Source: Verrucomicrobiota bacterium (lineage in GTDB: Bacteria; Verrucomicrobiota; Kiritimatiellia; Kiritimatiellales; Tichowtungiaceae). Taken from it: a DNA stretch of 39,480 nt. This document shows, piece after piece, positions 26,888 to 35,196 of the stretch. A program made the position numbers and the translations under genes. Position 1 is the stretch's first letter. Each line of letters opens with the position of its first letter. The notes under the pieces were generated by a model, which did no database searches, was not told the DNA's origin, and saw only the letters and a list, made by a program, of their open reading frames with translations. The stretch covers positions 1-39,480 of the forward strand of contig JASKKX010000009.1 in assembly GCA_030153935.1 (NCBI GenBank), written 5' to 3'.

Positions 26888-27329
26888 TAAATTCCTCTCG
26901 AATGCTTCGGCAGACTGTAAAAAATCCCCGGCGAAGTGTAAATTTCCAAACCGTGTAAAAATCACGTTGCATTCTTTCACGGTTGCCGAGTCAAATGCAA
27001 TTACAGGCCGGCGGCTGAATTCAGTGCCGCCCGCTGAAACGGTCACGGCTGTTTTTGAGCCCGGGTTATCAGGCATCATATCCGCCGCCGAACTGCGGAT
27101 TGATTACCGGCGGGATGCTCTTGTCTGCCGGTGTTTATCATCCCTGGCAGTGACGTTATGCCGTTCTGGTTTGAACTGGAGGTCGGGCGCGATATGTATC
27201 GGACGAAGAAACCCAGTTCTTGAGCTGATGTTCTTCTGTTTCCGGCATAATCATTTGACAAAGCAAAGCTCATCGCCTAAGTTTTCCGCCTTTGTAAAAA
27301 TTTTACCCGCTTAAGGGGGTGTTAAAAAT
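26888..27329. other. 442-base divergent intergenic region between pyrH and rpsU
   Basis: No convincing gene on either strand. The pyrH side has three TGTAAA-type elements: CTGTAAAAAA (26915), GTGTAAATTT (26936) and GTGTAAAAAT (26953). The rpsU side has a TTGACA at 27255-27260. The middle (about 26990-27240) shows nothing I recognise. Confidence 0.5.
27255..27283 (+). promoter_or_regulatory. Candidate rpsU-rpsT promoter
   Basis: Consensus TTGACA (27255-27260), a 17-base spacer, and a weak TAAGTT at 27278-27283, about 47 bases before rpsU. Confidence 0.4.
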
Positions 27330-27539
27330 ATGGCCAGTACAACTTGTGAAGTGAAACTCCGTCGCGGTGAACCTGTAGAAAAGGGTCTCCGCCGTCTGAA
27401 GAAACTGCTTGACCGCGAGGGGATTCTGAAAGAGATGCGCGGACGGCGGCACTTTGAGAAGCCGGGCGACAAACGCCGCAAGAAACAGGCTCGTGCCCGC
27501 TCCCGTGCAGCGCGCGACCGCCGCGAAGCATCTGATTAA
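27330..27539 (+). CDS. rpsU: Small ribosomal subunit protein bS21
   Basis: Basic 69 aa ribosomal protein that helps initiation on the 30S subunit. Seen: VKLRRGEPVEKGLRRLKKLLDREGILKEMR, the bS21 core, followed by the basic tail KPGDKRRKKQARARSRAARDR. An AAGGGGGTG site precedes the ATG. rpsT follows after 27 bases, an S21-S20 pair that is not the usual arrangement (rpsU is more often with dnaG/rpoD). Confidence 0.94.
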   Translation: MASTTCEVKLRRGEPVEKGLRRLKKLLDREGILKEMRGRRHFEKPGDKRRKKQARARSRAARDRREASD

Positions 27540-27566
27540 TTGAATTGAAAACGAGGTTTATAAACC

Positions 27567-27833
27567 ATGCCGAATATTAAAAGTGCCAAGAAAAGAATGC
27601 GCTCTTCCGAAAAGCAGCGTGTCGGCAACATGGCGGTCAAAACGAAAGTGAAAACCGCCCGCCGCAAAACGCGGGAAGCATTGGCTGCAGGTTCTGCCGA
27701 AGCCACGGTTGAGGCCGTGCGCAACTACAGCTCAACGCTCGATAAAGCCGTCAAACGCGGAGTGATCAAAAAGAACACGGCCATCCGCCGCAAAAAACGG
27801 GCCAACGAAGCTCTGCGTAAGCTGGCCGAATAG
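27567..27833 (+). CDS. rpsT: Small ribosomal subunit protein bS20
   Basis: 88 aa, a basic three-helix protein binding 16S rRNA. Seen: MPNIKSAKKRMRSSEKQRVGN (the classic N-terminus), KVKTARRKTREAL, and the C-terminal LDKAVKRGVIKKNTAIRRKKRAN. GAGG lies upstream. The stop is followed at once by a palindrome and then by a terminator. Confidence 0.97.
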   Translation: MPNIKSAKKRMRSSEKQRVGNMAVKTKVKTARRKTREALAAGSAEATVEAVRNYSSTLDKAVKRGVIKKNTAIRRKKRANEALRKLAE

Positions 27834-27835
27834 TT

Positions 27836-27853
27836 TTTCCAATCCCTTGGAAA
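27836..27853. repeat. Dispersed palindrome (N6 variant) directly after rpsT
   Basis: TTTCCA-atccct-TGGAAA, extended by further T and A to an 8-base half-site. It begins within three bases of the rpsT stop and is separate from the terminator that follows. Confidence 0.6.
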
Positions 27854-27860
27854 AAACAGA

Positions 27861-27889
27861 AAAGCCATCCTTTACCGGATGGCTTTTTT
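27861..27889 (+). terminator. Rho-independent terminator of rpsU-rpsT
   Basis: AAAGCCATCC (27861-27870), loop TTTACC, GGATGGCTTT (27877-27886), continuing as TTT. Confidence 0.92.
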
Positions 27890-27917
27890 AATTCGCGACA
27901 CAGCTCTTTTTTATGTT

Positions 27918-28421
27918 TTACCATGCCGTCACGGTCATACTGACCACTTTGCGGGCGAGATCATCCGCAGCCTCCGGCAGCCCCCCAAGCTTGGCTGTCG
28001 TCAGATCACTGGCATAGGGAAACTCGGAGTCTCCGACCACCGAGGGGACTTCGAGAATCACATCGCCGGTGGCTGCATCCGACAGAACCGCTTTGGCGGA
28101 TATAACAATACGATACTCCCGGGCCAGATCGCCCTCTACGGTGTCATAGGCCAGCGGAGTCAGTCTGTATCCGGTTAAAATGACCTTCAGCACAGCATCT
28201 GCTTCTCCCGGAGATCGGACGGCCAGGCGCCCGTCCATCTGCAGTTCAGCACGCAGTGACTTCATCACCTGCACTTCAATCGACGGTTCATCGGACTGGT
28301 TGATAATGGACAGACTGACGGTTTGAATCGCTTCGGGAAGCGAACTGCCGACCCGGTACCCCGCACAGCCGGGCAGAATAAAAACCAGCCCGGCTGTCAA
28401 AAGAGATTTTATGAATTTCAT
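27918..28421 (-). CDS. lptE: LptE-like LPS-assembly lipoprotein
   Basis: 167 aa. Signal peptide with lipobox (LVFILPGC, Cys near residue 19) followed by AGYRVGSSLP, a typical LptE/RlpB start. Then an alternating strand/helix body (VSLSIINQSDEPSIEVQVMKSLRAEL) as in LptE, which plugs LptD in the outer membrane to insert lipopolysaccharide. Sequence conservation in this family is weak, so the call rests on lipobox, length and pattern. It stands alone, convergent with rpsT; no lptD or other Lpt genes are in view. Confidence 0.75.
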   Translation of the reverse strand: MKFIKSLLTAGLVFILPGCAGYRVGSSLPEAIQTVSLSIINQSDEPSIEVQVMKSLRAELQMDGRLAVRSPGEADAVLKVILTGYRLTPLAYDTVEGDLAREYRIVISAKAVLSDAATGDVILEVPSVVGDSEFPYASDLTTAKLGGLPEAADDLARKVVSMTVTAW

Positions 28422-28544
28422 GGCGACACCTTAGAAGAGCGGCCTGTTTACGGTCAAGACGCGAAAAACAAAACCGTCTTAACTTGATTCCTGCTCTTCC
28501 TCTGACTACTTTGAGCACCTGTTCAATTTTCCCAGGGAGTTTCC

Positions 28545-30122
28545 ATGAAAAAAGTATTGATTCCGACTAAACTGGATCCCGTTGCCAAAAATCTGCTCGA
28601 AGCCAACGGGAATTATACCGTCGTGCAGGACGACAAAACCGACATTGCCACCCTGGCTTCCCAAAATCCTGACGCGTATGCATTGATTGTCCGCAGCGAG
28701 AAAGTCACCGCAGCGGTCATCGACGCGATCCCCTCCCTCAAAGTTGTTGTCCGGGCAGGGGCCGGCTACAATACCATCGACATTAAATATGCCCGGCAGA
28801 AAAAAATCGACGTCATGAACACGCCCGGCGCCAATGCCAATGCAGTCGCCGAGGAGGTGATCGCCCTCATGCTTGCCGATGCCCGCCATCTGATCCCCGC
28901 CGACGCATCCACCCGCGCCGGCAAGTGGGAAAAGAAAAAATTCATGGGCAAAGAGCTGACCGGCAAGACCGTCGGCATCGTCGGCCTCGGCGCGATAGGC
29001 CGTCTTGTCGCCAAACGGCTCAGTGGGTTTGAATGCCGCATCGTCGGGTTCGATCCGGTGCTCTCCGAAGAAGCGGCCGCCCGGATGGGCGTGAAACTCG
29101 TCAGTCTCGCCGATCTCTTCGAGCAAAGCGACTATGTTTCTCTCCACATCCCGGAAAATGAGCACACGAAAGGGCTCATCAACAGAGATCTGCTCGGACT
29201 CATGAAAAAAGGCGCTACCCTTGTTAACTGCGCCCGGGCCGGCATCCTGAATGAGAACGACCTGCGCGCCGTCAAACCGGAAAAAGGGCTGCGTTTTTTG
29301 AATGATGTCTACCCCAAAGATGTGGAAGGCGAAAAAACAGTCGCCGACATTGCCGACATCATGGTCCCGCATCTCGGCGCATCCACCCAGGAAGCCAATT
29401 TCAACGCCGCCAAACGGGCGGCGGAGCAGATCATCGATTTCGACGAAAAAGGGGTCACCTCCTACATCGTCAACCGCGACATTCCGGAAGGTCTCGACGA
29501 AGCGTACGCGGATCTGGCCTATACCATTACGACTCTGACACGTGCGATGATCGGTACCGACACCAAACTCAACAGTATCGAAGCCAGCTTTTACGGAGAA
29601 CTTCAGCAGTTCAGCAACTGGCTTGCCGTGCCGGTCGTCTGCGCTCTCAGCGAAGAGTTTGACCGTTCCATGGACGAAAAAGCCGCCATCGCCTATCTCG
29701 GGGACATGGGGATTGAATATACCAGTCGCAAGACTGATGAGAGTAAAGGCTACGGGAATTCGATCACCATTGACCTGATGGCCAACATCGATAAAGACAA
29801 CCTGCGCCGCATCAGCGTGCGCGGGACCGTCGCCGAAGGCGTGCTGATGATCTCCCGGATCGGTCACTTTGACAAGCTCTACTTCGAACCCAAGGGACAC
29901 ATTGCTCTCTTCACCTACAACGACCGTCCAGGCGTACTCAGCGAAATTGCCGGCGCCATGGCCAAAGCCGGCATCAATATCGACGACGTCCGCAACCCGC
30001 ACGACCAAAGCGGTAAGCGTTCCATCGCGATCCTCAAGGTCAGCCGGCCGGTTCCGGAAGAAGTGCTTTCAAAAATCGCTGAAAAAATCGAAGCGCTCAG
30101 TTTCTGTTCAGTCAGCTTCTGA
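28545..30122 (+). CDS. serA: D-3-phosphoglycerate dehydrogenase
   Basis: First step of serine synthesis, 3-phosphoglycerate to 3-phosphohydroxypyruvate with NAD. 525 aa, the long form. Catalytic/NAD domain residues ~1-310 with RAGAGYNTID, VGIVGLGAIGR (Rossmann loop), NCARAGIL (catalytic Arg) and VPHLGAST (catalytic His). A middle domain follows, then a C-terminal ACT domain (~450-525, IALFTYNDRPGVLSEIAGAMA) for serine feedback. Odd: the catalytic Glu usually in DVF.xE is Asp (residue ~259, DVYPKD). A long antisense frame exists but is a codon-bias shadow. GGGAG precedes the ATG. Confidence 0.93.
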   Translation: MKKVLIPTKLDPVAKNLLEANGNYTVVQDDKTDIATLASQNPDAYALIVRSEKVTAAVIDAIPSLKVVVRAGAGYNTIDIKYARQKKIDVMNTPGANANAVAEEVIALMLADARHLIPADASTRAGKWEKKKFMGKELTGKTVGIVGLGAIGRLVAKRLSGFECRIVGFDPVLSEEAAARMGVKLVSLADLFEQSDYVSLHIPENEHTKGLINRDLLGLMKKGATLVNCARAGILNENDLRAVKPEKGLRFLNDVYPKDVEGEKTVADIADIMVPHLGASTQEANFNAAKRAAEQIIDFDEKGVTSYIVNRDIPEGLDEAYADLAYTITTLTRAMIGTDTKLNSIEASFYGELQQFSNWLAVPVVCALSEEFDRSMDEKAAIAYLGDMGIEYTSRKTDESKGYGNSITIDLMANIDKDNLRRISVRGTVAEGVLMISRIGHFDKLYFEPKGHIALFTYNDRPGVLSEIAGAMAKAGINIDDVRNPHDQSGKRSIAILKVSRPVPEEVLSKIAEKIEALSFCSVSF

Positions 30123-30130
30123 CGGCAGGC

Positions 30131-30149
30131 CCGTTCGCCGGCTGAACGG
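30131..30149. other. Hairpin after serA
   Basis: CCGTTC-gccggct-GAACGG. It lies just beyond the serA stop and has no T run; possible transcript-end structure. Confidence 0.4.
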
Positions 30150-30270
30150 ACACGTTCTCCGTCGGCAGCGGGCCGCAGGGCGGAGAGAATCAACGCGTTT
30201 CCTCGGGTCGTTGCGGTTTCGTTGCGGTGTACATCCCGGTTGGTACATTCGTGGCTGAGCGTAATATGAA

Positions 30271-30421
30271 GGCTTGGCACACGCTGTATGAGTCGATCCT
30301 GCAAACCCCCGTTTTCAGGCGACGGCCATATTTGGATCCCGCCGGGCCGGGTACAGATTTTCTAAACGCAGCGTGTGCCATGCCGTGGACCGCAAAACCT
30401 GTTCAAGTGCCTCGAACAGGT
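30271..30421. repeat. Inverted-repeat structures in the serA-purH gap
   Basis: GGCTTGGCACACGCTG (30271-30286) pairs with CAGCGTGTGCCATGCC (30369-30384) with one mismatch over 16 bases. Next to it is a perfect 8-bp stem, ACCTGTTC (30397-30404) with GAACAGGT (30414-30421). They may be an end of the decayed insertion sequence or a structured RNA. No coding frame here is convincing, and 30150-30270 shows nothing else. Confidence 0.45.
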
Positions 30422-30429
30422 GTGCACTG

Positions 30430-30670
30430 ACCGGGCATAAAGAGGCGGGGAGACAAGAAGCCGCTTTCCCCGCAGCGCTCAGGACGGCATTGAGCGGATC
30501 GCCCTCGATTCCTTTGAGCCGCAGCGATCCGTTCGATGTTCGCGTTTCAGAGGTCCGATTCCCGGCTCGATGGCCGCCCGACGTTTCATCTGTCGCCGGG
30601 GGCTGCGCTCCATTGCTTCACAGTCGTGAAGCCTCGCTCGTCTCCGGCTCGGGTCATAAATAGATTTTTG
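30430..30670 (-). pseudogene. Remnant of an IS5-family transposase (C-terminal end)
   Basis: On the minus strand, one frame reads KRRAAIEPGIGPLKREHRTDR (about 30587-30525) and, after a one-base shift, the adjacent frame reads LKGIEGDPLNAVLSAAG (about 30523-30470). Together these match the conserved end of IS5-type DDE transposases (AIEP.IGHLK.DHRMDR..LKG..GDA.NA.L.AAG). The catalytic Glu region is within AIEP. Start, N-terminal domain and clear terminal repeats are missing; stops and shifts make it non-functional. The remaining bases to 30850 hold no recognisable gene. Confidence 0.72.
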
Positions 30671-30850
30671 CAAGGTTTTGAGTCCGTCTCGACTTCTTCC
30701 CGTACATTCTGTGATCCGGTCTGAAATCATTCACTCAAAGAACTTTTGCAGAACCGACCCGTTATTTTCAATGATCGGAAAAAAAGTTTTGTTGGTTTGC
30801 AGTTCATGATTTAATCCCGGTTCATATAACTGATTTGAAGGGATCCAATC

Positions 30851-32464
30851 ATGAGTAAAATTGAACGGGCGCTGCTGAGCGTTTCAGATAAAACCGGGAT
30901 TGTTGACTTTGCCAAGGCACTGACGGAGCGCGGCGTGGAATTGCTTTCCACCGGCGGAACCGCCAACGCTCTGCGCGACGCGGGAATTCCCGTCAAAGAC
31001 GTTTCCGAATTCACCGGGTTTCCGGAAATGCTCGGCGGCCGCGTCAAAACACTGACTCCGCAGATCCATGCCGGACTGCTTCACTTGCGAGACAGCGAAG
31101 AGCACACGAACACAATGAAAAAACACGGGCTGAAGCCGATCGATCTCGTTTGTGTTACCCTTTATCCTTTCGAAGCCACTGTTGCCAACCCGGAGGTTAC
31201 GCTGGCCGAAGCCATCGAGCAGATCGACATCGGCGGTCCGGCCATGATCCGCTCCGCCGCCAAAAACATGAAATTTGTCACGGTGATCACCGAGCCGGCC
31301 GACTATTCCCGCGTACTTGAGTCAATGGATGTTAACGGAGGGGACACGACGGAAGAACTCCGCTTTGAACTCGGTCAAAAAGTGTTCGCCCGCGTCGCGG
31401 AATACAACGCCGCCATCGCCGGTTATCTTGCGGAACAGATGCCCTCCGCCGCACCGCGCCCGTTCGTAAAAACCGCATCCAAGGGCGTCGAACTGCGCTA
31501 CGGCGAAAACTCGCATCAGAGAGCGTGGCTCTATACCGACGCAACGGTAACAGAAGCCTGCATTGCCCACACCGACGTGCTGCACGGCAAGGAAATGAGC
31601 TACAATAACTACGTCGACGGCGAAGGTGCGCTCGAAGCGGTAAAAGAACTCACCGGCAAGCCCGGCGTCGCCGTCATCAAACACACCAACCCGTGCGGCT
31701 ATGCCACCGGCACAACGCTGGCGGAAGCCTTCGAGGCCGCCTGGAGCGGCGATCCGGTTTCCGCCTTCGGCAGCGTGATTGCCGTCACTGAAAAAATCGA
31801 TCTGGCGACTGCTGAATGTCTGAAAGGCCGTTTCATTGAAGCGCTGATCGCGCCGGACTTCGATGCCGACGCGCTCGAACTGCTGAAGACCAGGAGCAAA
31901 AACATCCGCTTGCTCAAACTGCGCGCACCGCTGTCCAAACCCGCACCGCGCAAAATGGTCAAAGACATTAACGGCGGAATCCTTGTGCAGGATGTCGACA
32001 CCGAATTGATCACGGAATGGAAAGACGTCACCCAAACCGCATTCGACCCATCCAAACGGGCGCTGGCCGAATTCGGTATTGCCGCCGCCAAACACACCAA
32101 ATCCAACGCCATTATGATTGTGCAGGAGTATAAACCAGGACAGTTCCGCGTACTCGGCATGGGCGCAGGGCAGCCCAACCGCGTCGATTCCCTGCGCAAA
32201 CTGGCTGTTCCGAAAGCGGTTGAAAATCTCAAACTTCAGAATCCGGGAATCACCGAAGAAAAAATCGCAAAAACGATCGGCGACTGTATTTTTGTTTCCG
32301 AAGCGTTCTTTCCGTTCGCCGACAGCATCGACGAAGCACACGCCGCCGGCGCGCGCTTCATCGTCCAACCCGGCGGTTCCATTCGCGACAATGAAGTCAT
32401 CGCCGCCTGCGATAAATACGGCATCGCCATGGCCTTCACAGGAATGAGGCATTTTAAACATTAA
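30851..32464 (+). CDS. purH: Bifunctional AICAR formyltransferase / IMP cyclohydrolase
   Basis: Last two steps of IMP synthesis. 537 aa, usual length. N-terminal cyclohydrolase (MGS-like) domain with [45 protein letters not shown] and [15 protein letters not shown]-terminal transformylase with [24 protein letters not shown] (the Lys-His pair), [11 protein letters not shown] and [10 protein letters not shown]-like ([18 protein letters not shown]). GAAGGGATC lies before the ATG. It ends shortly before a phosphohexomutase. Confidence 0.96.
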   Translation: MSKIERALLSVSDKTGIVDFAKALTERGVELLSTGGTANALRDAGIPVKDVSEFTGFPEMLGGRVKTLTPQIHAGLLHLRDSEEHTNTMKKHGLKPIDLVCVTLYPFEATVANPEVTLAEAIEQIDIGGPAMIRSAAKNMKFVTVITEPADYSRVLESMDVNGGDTTEELRFELGQKVFARVAEYNAAIAGYLAEQMPSAAPRPFVKTASKGVELRYGENSHQRAWLYTDATVTEACIAHTDVLHGKEMSYNNYVDGEGALEAVKELTGKPGVAVIKHTNPCGYATGTTLAEAFEAAWSGDPVSAFGSVIAVTEKIDLATAECLKGRFIEALIAPDFDADALELLKTRSKNIRLLKLRAPLSKPAPRKMVKDINGGILVQDVDTELITEWKDVTQTAFDPSKRALAEFGIAAAKHTKSNAIMIVQEYKPGQFRVLGMGAGQPNRVDSLRKLAVPKAVENLKLQNPGITEEKIAKTIGDCIFVSEAFFPFADSIDEAHAAGARFIVQPGGSIRDNEVIAACDKYGIAMAFTGMRHFKH

Positions 32465-32519
32465 AACCGTATGGAGTGCGGCAGCTTGCCTGCATCATCC
32501 GAAAGATCAGGAGATAAAA

Positions 32520-34037
32520 ATGGATCAAACATGGTTTAAACTGCAGAACGGCAGTGATGTGCGCGGAGTCGCACTGGACGGGGTTGTGGACGAACCGGTT
32601 ACCTTGACGCCTGAAATTGTCCGCCCGATCGGATTCGCCTTTGCGCAGTGGCTCTCAGAGAAGAAAGGGATCCCTGTGTCTGAACTGAACGTTGCGGTCG
32701 GCCACGATTCGCGTCTTTCAGCGGACAGGATCAAAACCGCGGTTTTCCAGGGGTTGGAAAAGGCAGGTTGCACAAAACTTGCCGACAGCGGGCTCTCTTC
32801 AACCCCGGCAATGTTCATGGCCACCGTGTTCGAAAATTATGCGTTCGACGGTTCGATCATGCTGACGGCAAGCCACCTGCCGTTTAACCGCAATGGGCTC
32901 AAATTCTTTACCCGTGACGGTGGACTCGAAAAACAGGACATTAAAAAGATTCTGACGATTGCAACAGAAACCGGCAGGTTCGATGCGCCGCCCGTTTCCA
33001 ATGTCCGGAGAATCAACCTGATGGACGACTATGCCGCGTCGCTGGTTGCCGCTGTTCGCAAAGGCGCGGGTCAGGGCGACACGCCGCTGGCCGGGCTCAA
33101 AATCATCGTCGATGCCGGCAACGGTGCCGGCGGCTATTTTGTCGGCAACGTTCTCCAGCCGTTAGGTGCCGATACGACCGGCAGCCAGTTCCTTGAGCCG
33201 GACGGCCGCTTCCCGAACCACATTCCCAATCCGGAAAACAAGGAGGCGATGGATGCCATCATTACTGCCGTTCAAAACAACAAAGCGGATCTTGGCATTA
33301 TTTTTGACACCGATGTGGACCGCGCCGGCGCGGTCGATCAGAACGGCAGGCCGATCAACCGCAACCGCTTTATCGCGCTGATGGCCTCCATTGTTCTTGA
33401 AGAACATCCCGGCAGTGTGATTGTGACCGACTCGGTGACTTCAACCGGCCTGAAATACTGGATTGAAGAAAAACTGGGCGGAGTCCATCACCGCTTCAAA
33501 CGCGGCTACAAAAACGTCATTAACGAATCCATTCGCCTGAACAAGGAGGGAAAAGAATCCTGGCTGGCGATGGAAACCTCCGGTCACGGTGCACTTAAAG
33601 AAAACTATTTTCTCGATGACGGCGCCTACCTGATTGCAAAAATCCTGACGAAGGCCGCGCAGCTCCATGCCGCCGGCAAAGGCGGAGTGGACCGCCTGGT
33701 GGCCGGACTGCCTGAACCTGCCGAAGCCAGGGAATATCGTGCAAAAATCAGAACAGAGGATTTCGATACATATGGCGACAACGTACTGAAAGAGTTTGAG
33801 CGATTTGTGGCGGATGAGCCGGGATGGTCGCTCACGCCGAACAACTATGAGGGCGTACACGTCACCGTCGACGCCGACCACGGCAACGGCTGGGTGCTGC
33901 TGCGCAAATCGCTGCACGATCCGGTTCTGCCGCTGAATATTGAAAGCGAAGAAACCGGCGGGGTTTCGAAAATTACGGAGCGTCTGCACACCTTCCTGTC
34001 CCGGTTCGATCAGCTTGATCTGCCGGACATGATATAG
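32520..34037 (+). CDS. Alpha-D-phosphohexomutase (phosphomannomutase/phosphoglucomutase, ManB type)
   Basis: Interconverts hexose 1- and 6-phosphates through a phosphoserine. 505 aa with four domains: the catalytic serine in LTASHLPFNRNGLKFF (residues ~120-135), the metal loop DTDVDRAG (~261-268), the sugar-binding METSGHGALKENYFLDDGAY (~344-363; usual GExSGH reads METSGH), and a C-terminal phosphate-binding region. The family cannot be resolved into glucose, mannose or glucosamine specificity from motifs alone. An in-frame copy of the dispersed palindrome lies within it (VFQGLEK). AGGAG lies just before the ATG. Confidence 0.9.
   Translation: MDQTWFKLQNGSDVRGVALDGVVDEPVTLTPEIVRPIGFAFAQWLSEKKGIPVSELNVAVGHDSRLSADRIKTAVFQGLEKAGCTKLADSGLSSTPAMFMATVFENYAFDGSIMLTASHLPFNRNGLKFFTRDGGLEKQDIKKILTIATETGRFDAPPVSNVRRINLMDDYAASLVAAVRKGAGQGDTPLAGLKIIVDAGNGAGGYFVGNVLQPLGADTTGSQFLEPDGRFPNHIPNPENKEAMDAIITAVQNNKADLGIIFDTDVDRAGAVDQNGRPINRNRFIALMASIVLEEHPGSVIVTDSVTSTGLKYWIEEKLGGVHHRFKRGYKNVINESIRLNKEGKESWLAMETSGHGALKENYFLDDGAYLIAKILTKAAQLHAAGKGGVDRLVAGLPEPAEAREYRAKIRTEDFDTYGDNVLKEFERFVADEPGWSLTPNNYEGVHVTVDADHGNGWVLLRKSLHDPVLPLNIESEETGGVSKITERLHTFLSRFDQLDLPDMI
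32744..32760. repeat. Dispersed palindrome (exact copy, in the phosphohexomutase gene)
   Basis: TTTCCA-ggggt-TGGAAA, extended by T and A on either side. Encodes FQGLEK. Confidence 0.6.
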
Positions 34038-34046
34038 CGCAGGATT

Positions 34047-34063
34047 TTTCCAGACAGTGGAAA
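34047..34063. repeat. Dispersed palindrome (exact copy) after the phosphohexomutase
   Basis: TTTCCA-gacag-TGGAAA, ten bases beyond the stop codon; extended by TT on the left. Confidence 0.6.
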
Positions 34064-34089
34064 CCGGCAAGATCCGCTTTTATAACATC

Positions 34090-34432
34090 TTTCCGTCGTT
34101 AAAGGTGATGGCATTGGAGGCGGTTTTGCCGGGACAGGGGAGGTGCCAGCAGGATAATGGAGCCCGCGGGCAGTCGCATAGGCCAGCAGCGGTATGATGA
34201 GGTATTGCGCGGCAGCGGCAGCAAAGACATCTCGCGGGCGGCGGAGCACCTGCTTGAGGTCAGCTGCCGAAAGCGTCATTCCCATGCCGAACAGGAGGAT
34301 CCCCGGCATCCAGCGAATGTCGGGCAGGATCCATCAGAAAGTGTTCAACCGCCAGAGGCTCCATCCGGCGAAAAAGAGAACGTCCAGTACAAAAAAATCG
34401 GTAAAAAGACGGCTTTTTTCAATACGGTTCAT
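34090..34432 (-). pseudogene. Degraded bile acid:sodium symporter (BASS/SBF) family gene
   Basis: On the minus strand, from ATG 34432: MNRIEKSRLFTDFFVLDVL, an in-frame stop near 34335, then GILLFGMGMTLSAADLKQVL (typical SBF helix: LFGMGLTLS..D) and QYLIIPLLAYATARGL. After a further frameshift comes CPGKTASNAITF, the family signature CPGGxASN, at about 34140-34104. The N-terminal helices and everything beyond the signature are missing. At least one stop and one frameshift make it inactive. It fills most of the 467-base gap before the SDR gene; 34433-34504 holds only the SDR leader. Confidence 0.78.
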
Positions 34433-34504
34433 GTGGCGTCGCTTGTTTTAATAACGTAAAATACACTGTGTTTTCAGAAAAATATTCAGCATAGAGGATT
34501 TTCA

Positions 34505-35188
34505 ATGAATCAAAAAGTTTTAGTGACAGGCGCTACACGCGGGATAGGGCGGGAAATAACAAAACAGCTCTGCGCGCTGGATTTCTCTGTATTTGCCACG
34601 GGGCGCGACCGGCAGCTGCTGGATCGTTTAAAAAAAGAAACAGGCTGTCAGGGGGCCGCTTGCGATCTGTCCGATGCCGAGTCGGTGATCTCGCTCTATA
34701 CACAGGCGGGCGAAGGGCTCGGCTCGATCGATGTACTCATCAATAATGCCGGTTTCAATCCCGGCAAGCGGCCGGTTGTCGAGGTGGATGCGGCGCAGCT
34801 TGATGCGTCGTATGCCGTCAATTTCCGTGCGCCTTATCTGCTCTGCCGTGAAGCGCTGAAAGAAATGGGTCAACGGGGGCGCGGGCATATTCTCAATGTG
34901 GTCAGTACGATTGCCCGGACGAGTGCGCCGAATTATTCGGCTTACTGCTCACTGAAGTACGCTCTGCACGGTTTTACTCTCTGTTTAATCAAAGAGGCAC
35001 GGCAGGTGGGTGTAAAAGTTACCGGTGTGTATCCTGGAGGTACCGATACCGACTTTCGCGCCGAGGAGCGTCCGGACTATCTGAAACCGGAATCCGCCGC
35101 GCAGATGATTGTGCAGTGCATTAATGCCCCGGACGATGTCGTGGTGCATGAACTGGTTTACCGTCCGATGGTTGAAAGCAATTTCTGA
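34505..35188 (+). CDS. Short-chain dehydrogenase/reductase of unknown substrate
   Basis: 227 aa classical SDR. Cofactor motif TGATRGIG near residue 8, TGRDRQLL (Arg suggests NADP), NNAGFNPG, catalytic Ser in NVVSTIART, and Tyr-x3-Lys in YSAYCSLKYAL; YPGGTDTDF follows. Somewhat short at the C-terminus for the family (~250 aa), lacking part of the substrate loop, so specificity cannot be guessed. AGAGGA lies before the ATG. Eight bases separate it from the peptidase gene, and the three genes SDR, M48 peptidase and Gfo/Idh oxidoreductase form one close-packed unit. Confidence 0.88.
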   Translation: MNQKVLVTGATRGIGREITKQLCALDFSVFATGRDRQLLDRLKKETGCQGAACDLSDAESVISLYTQAGEGLGSIDVLINNAGFNPGKRPVVEVDAAQLDASYAVNFRAPYLLCREALKEMGQRGRGHILNVVSTIARTSAPNYSAYCSLKYALHGFTLCLIKEARQVGVKVTGVYPGGTDTDFRAEERPDYLKPESAAQMIVQCINAPDDVVVHELVYRPMVESNF

Positions 35189-35196
35189 GAGGGCGT

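Noticed and set aside
28506-30008. 500-codon open frame antisense to serA
   Set aside because: It mirrors the codon-position bias of serA, has composition of a shadow frame (Gly, Asp, Phe, His rich) and no recognisable domain; serA has all its motifs.
31322-32461. 379-codon frame antisense to purH
   Set aside because: Same reason: mirror of codon bias in a high-GC3 gene.
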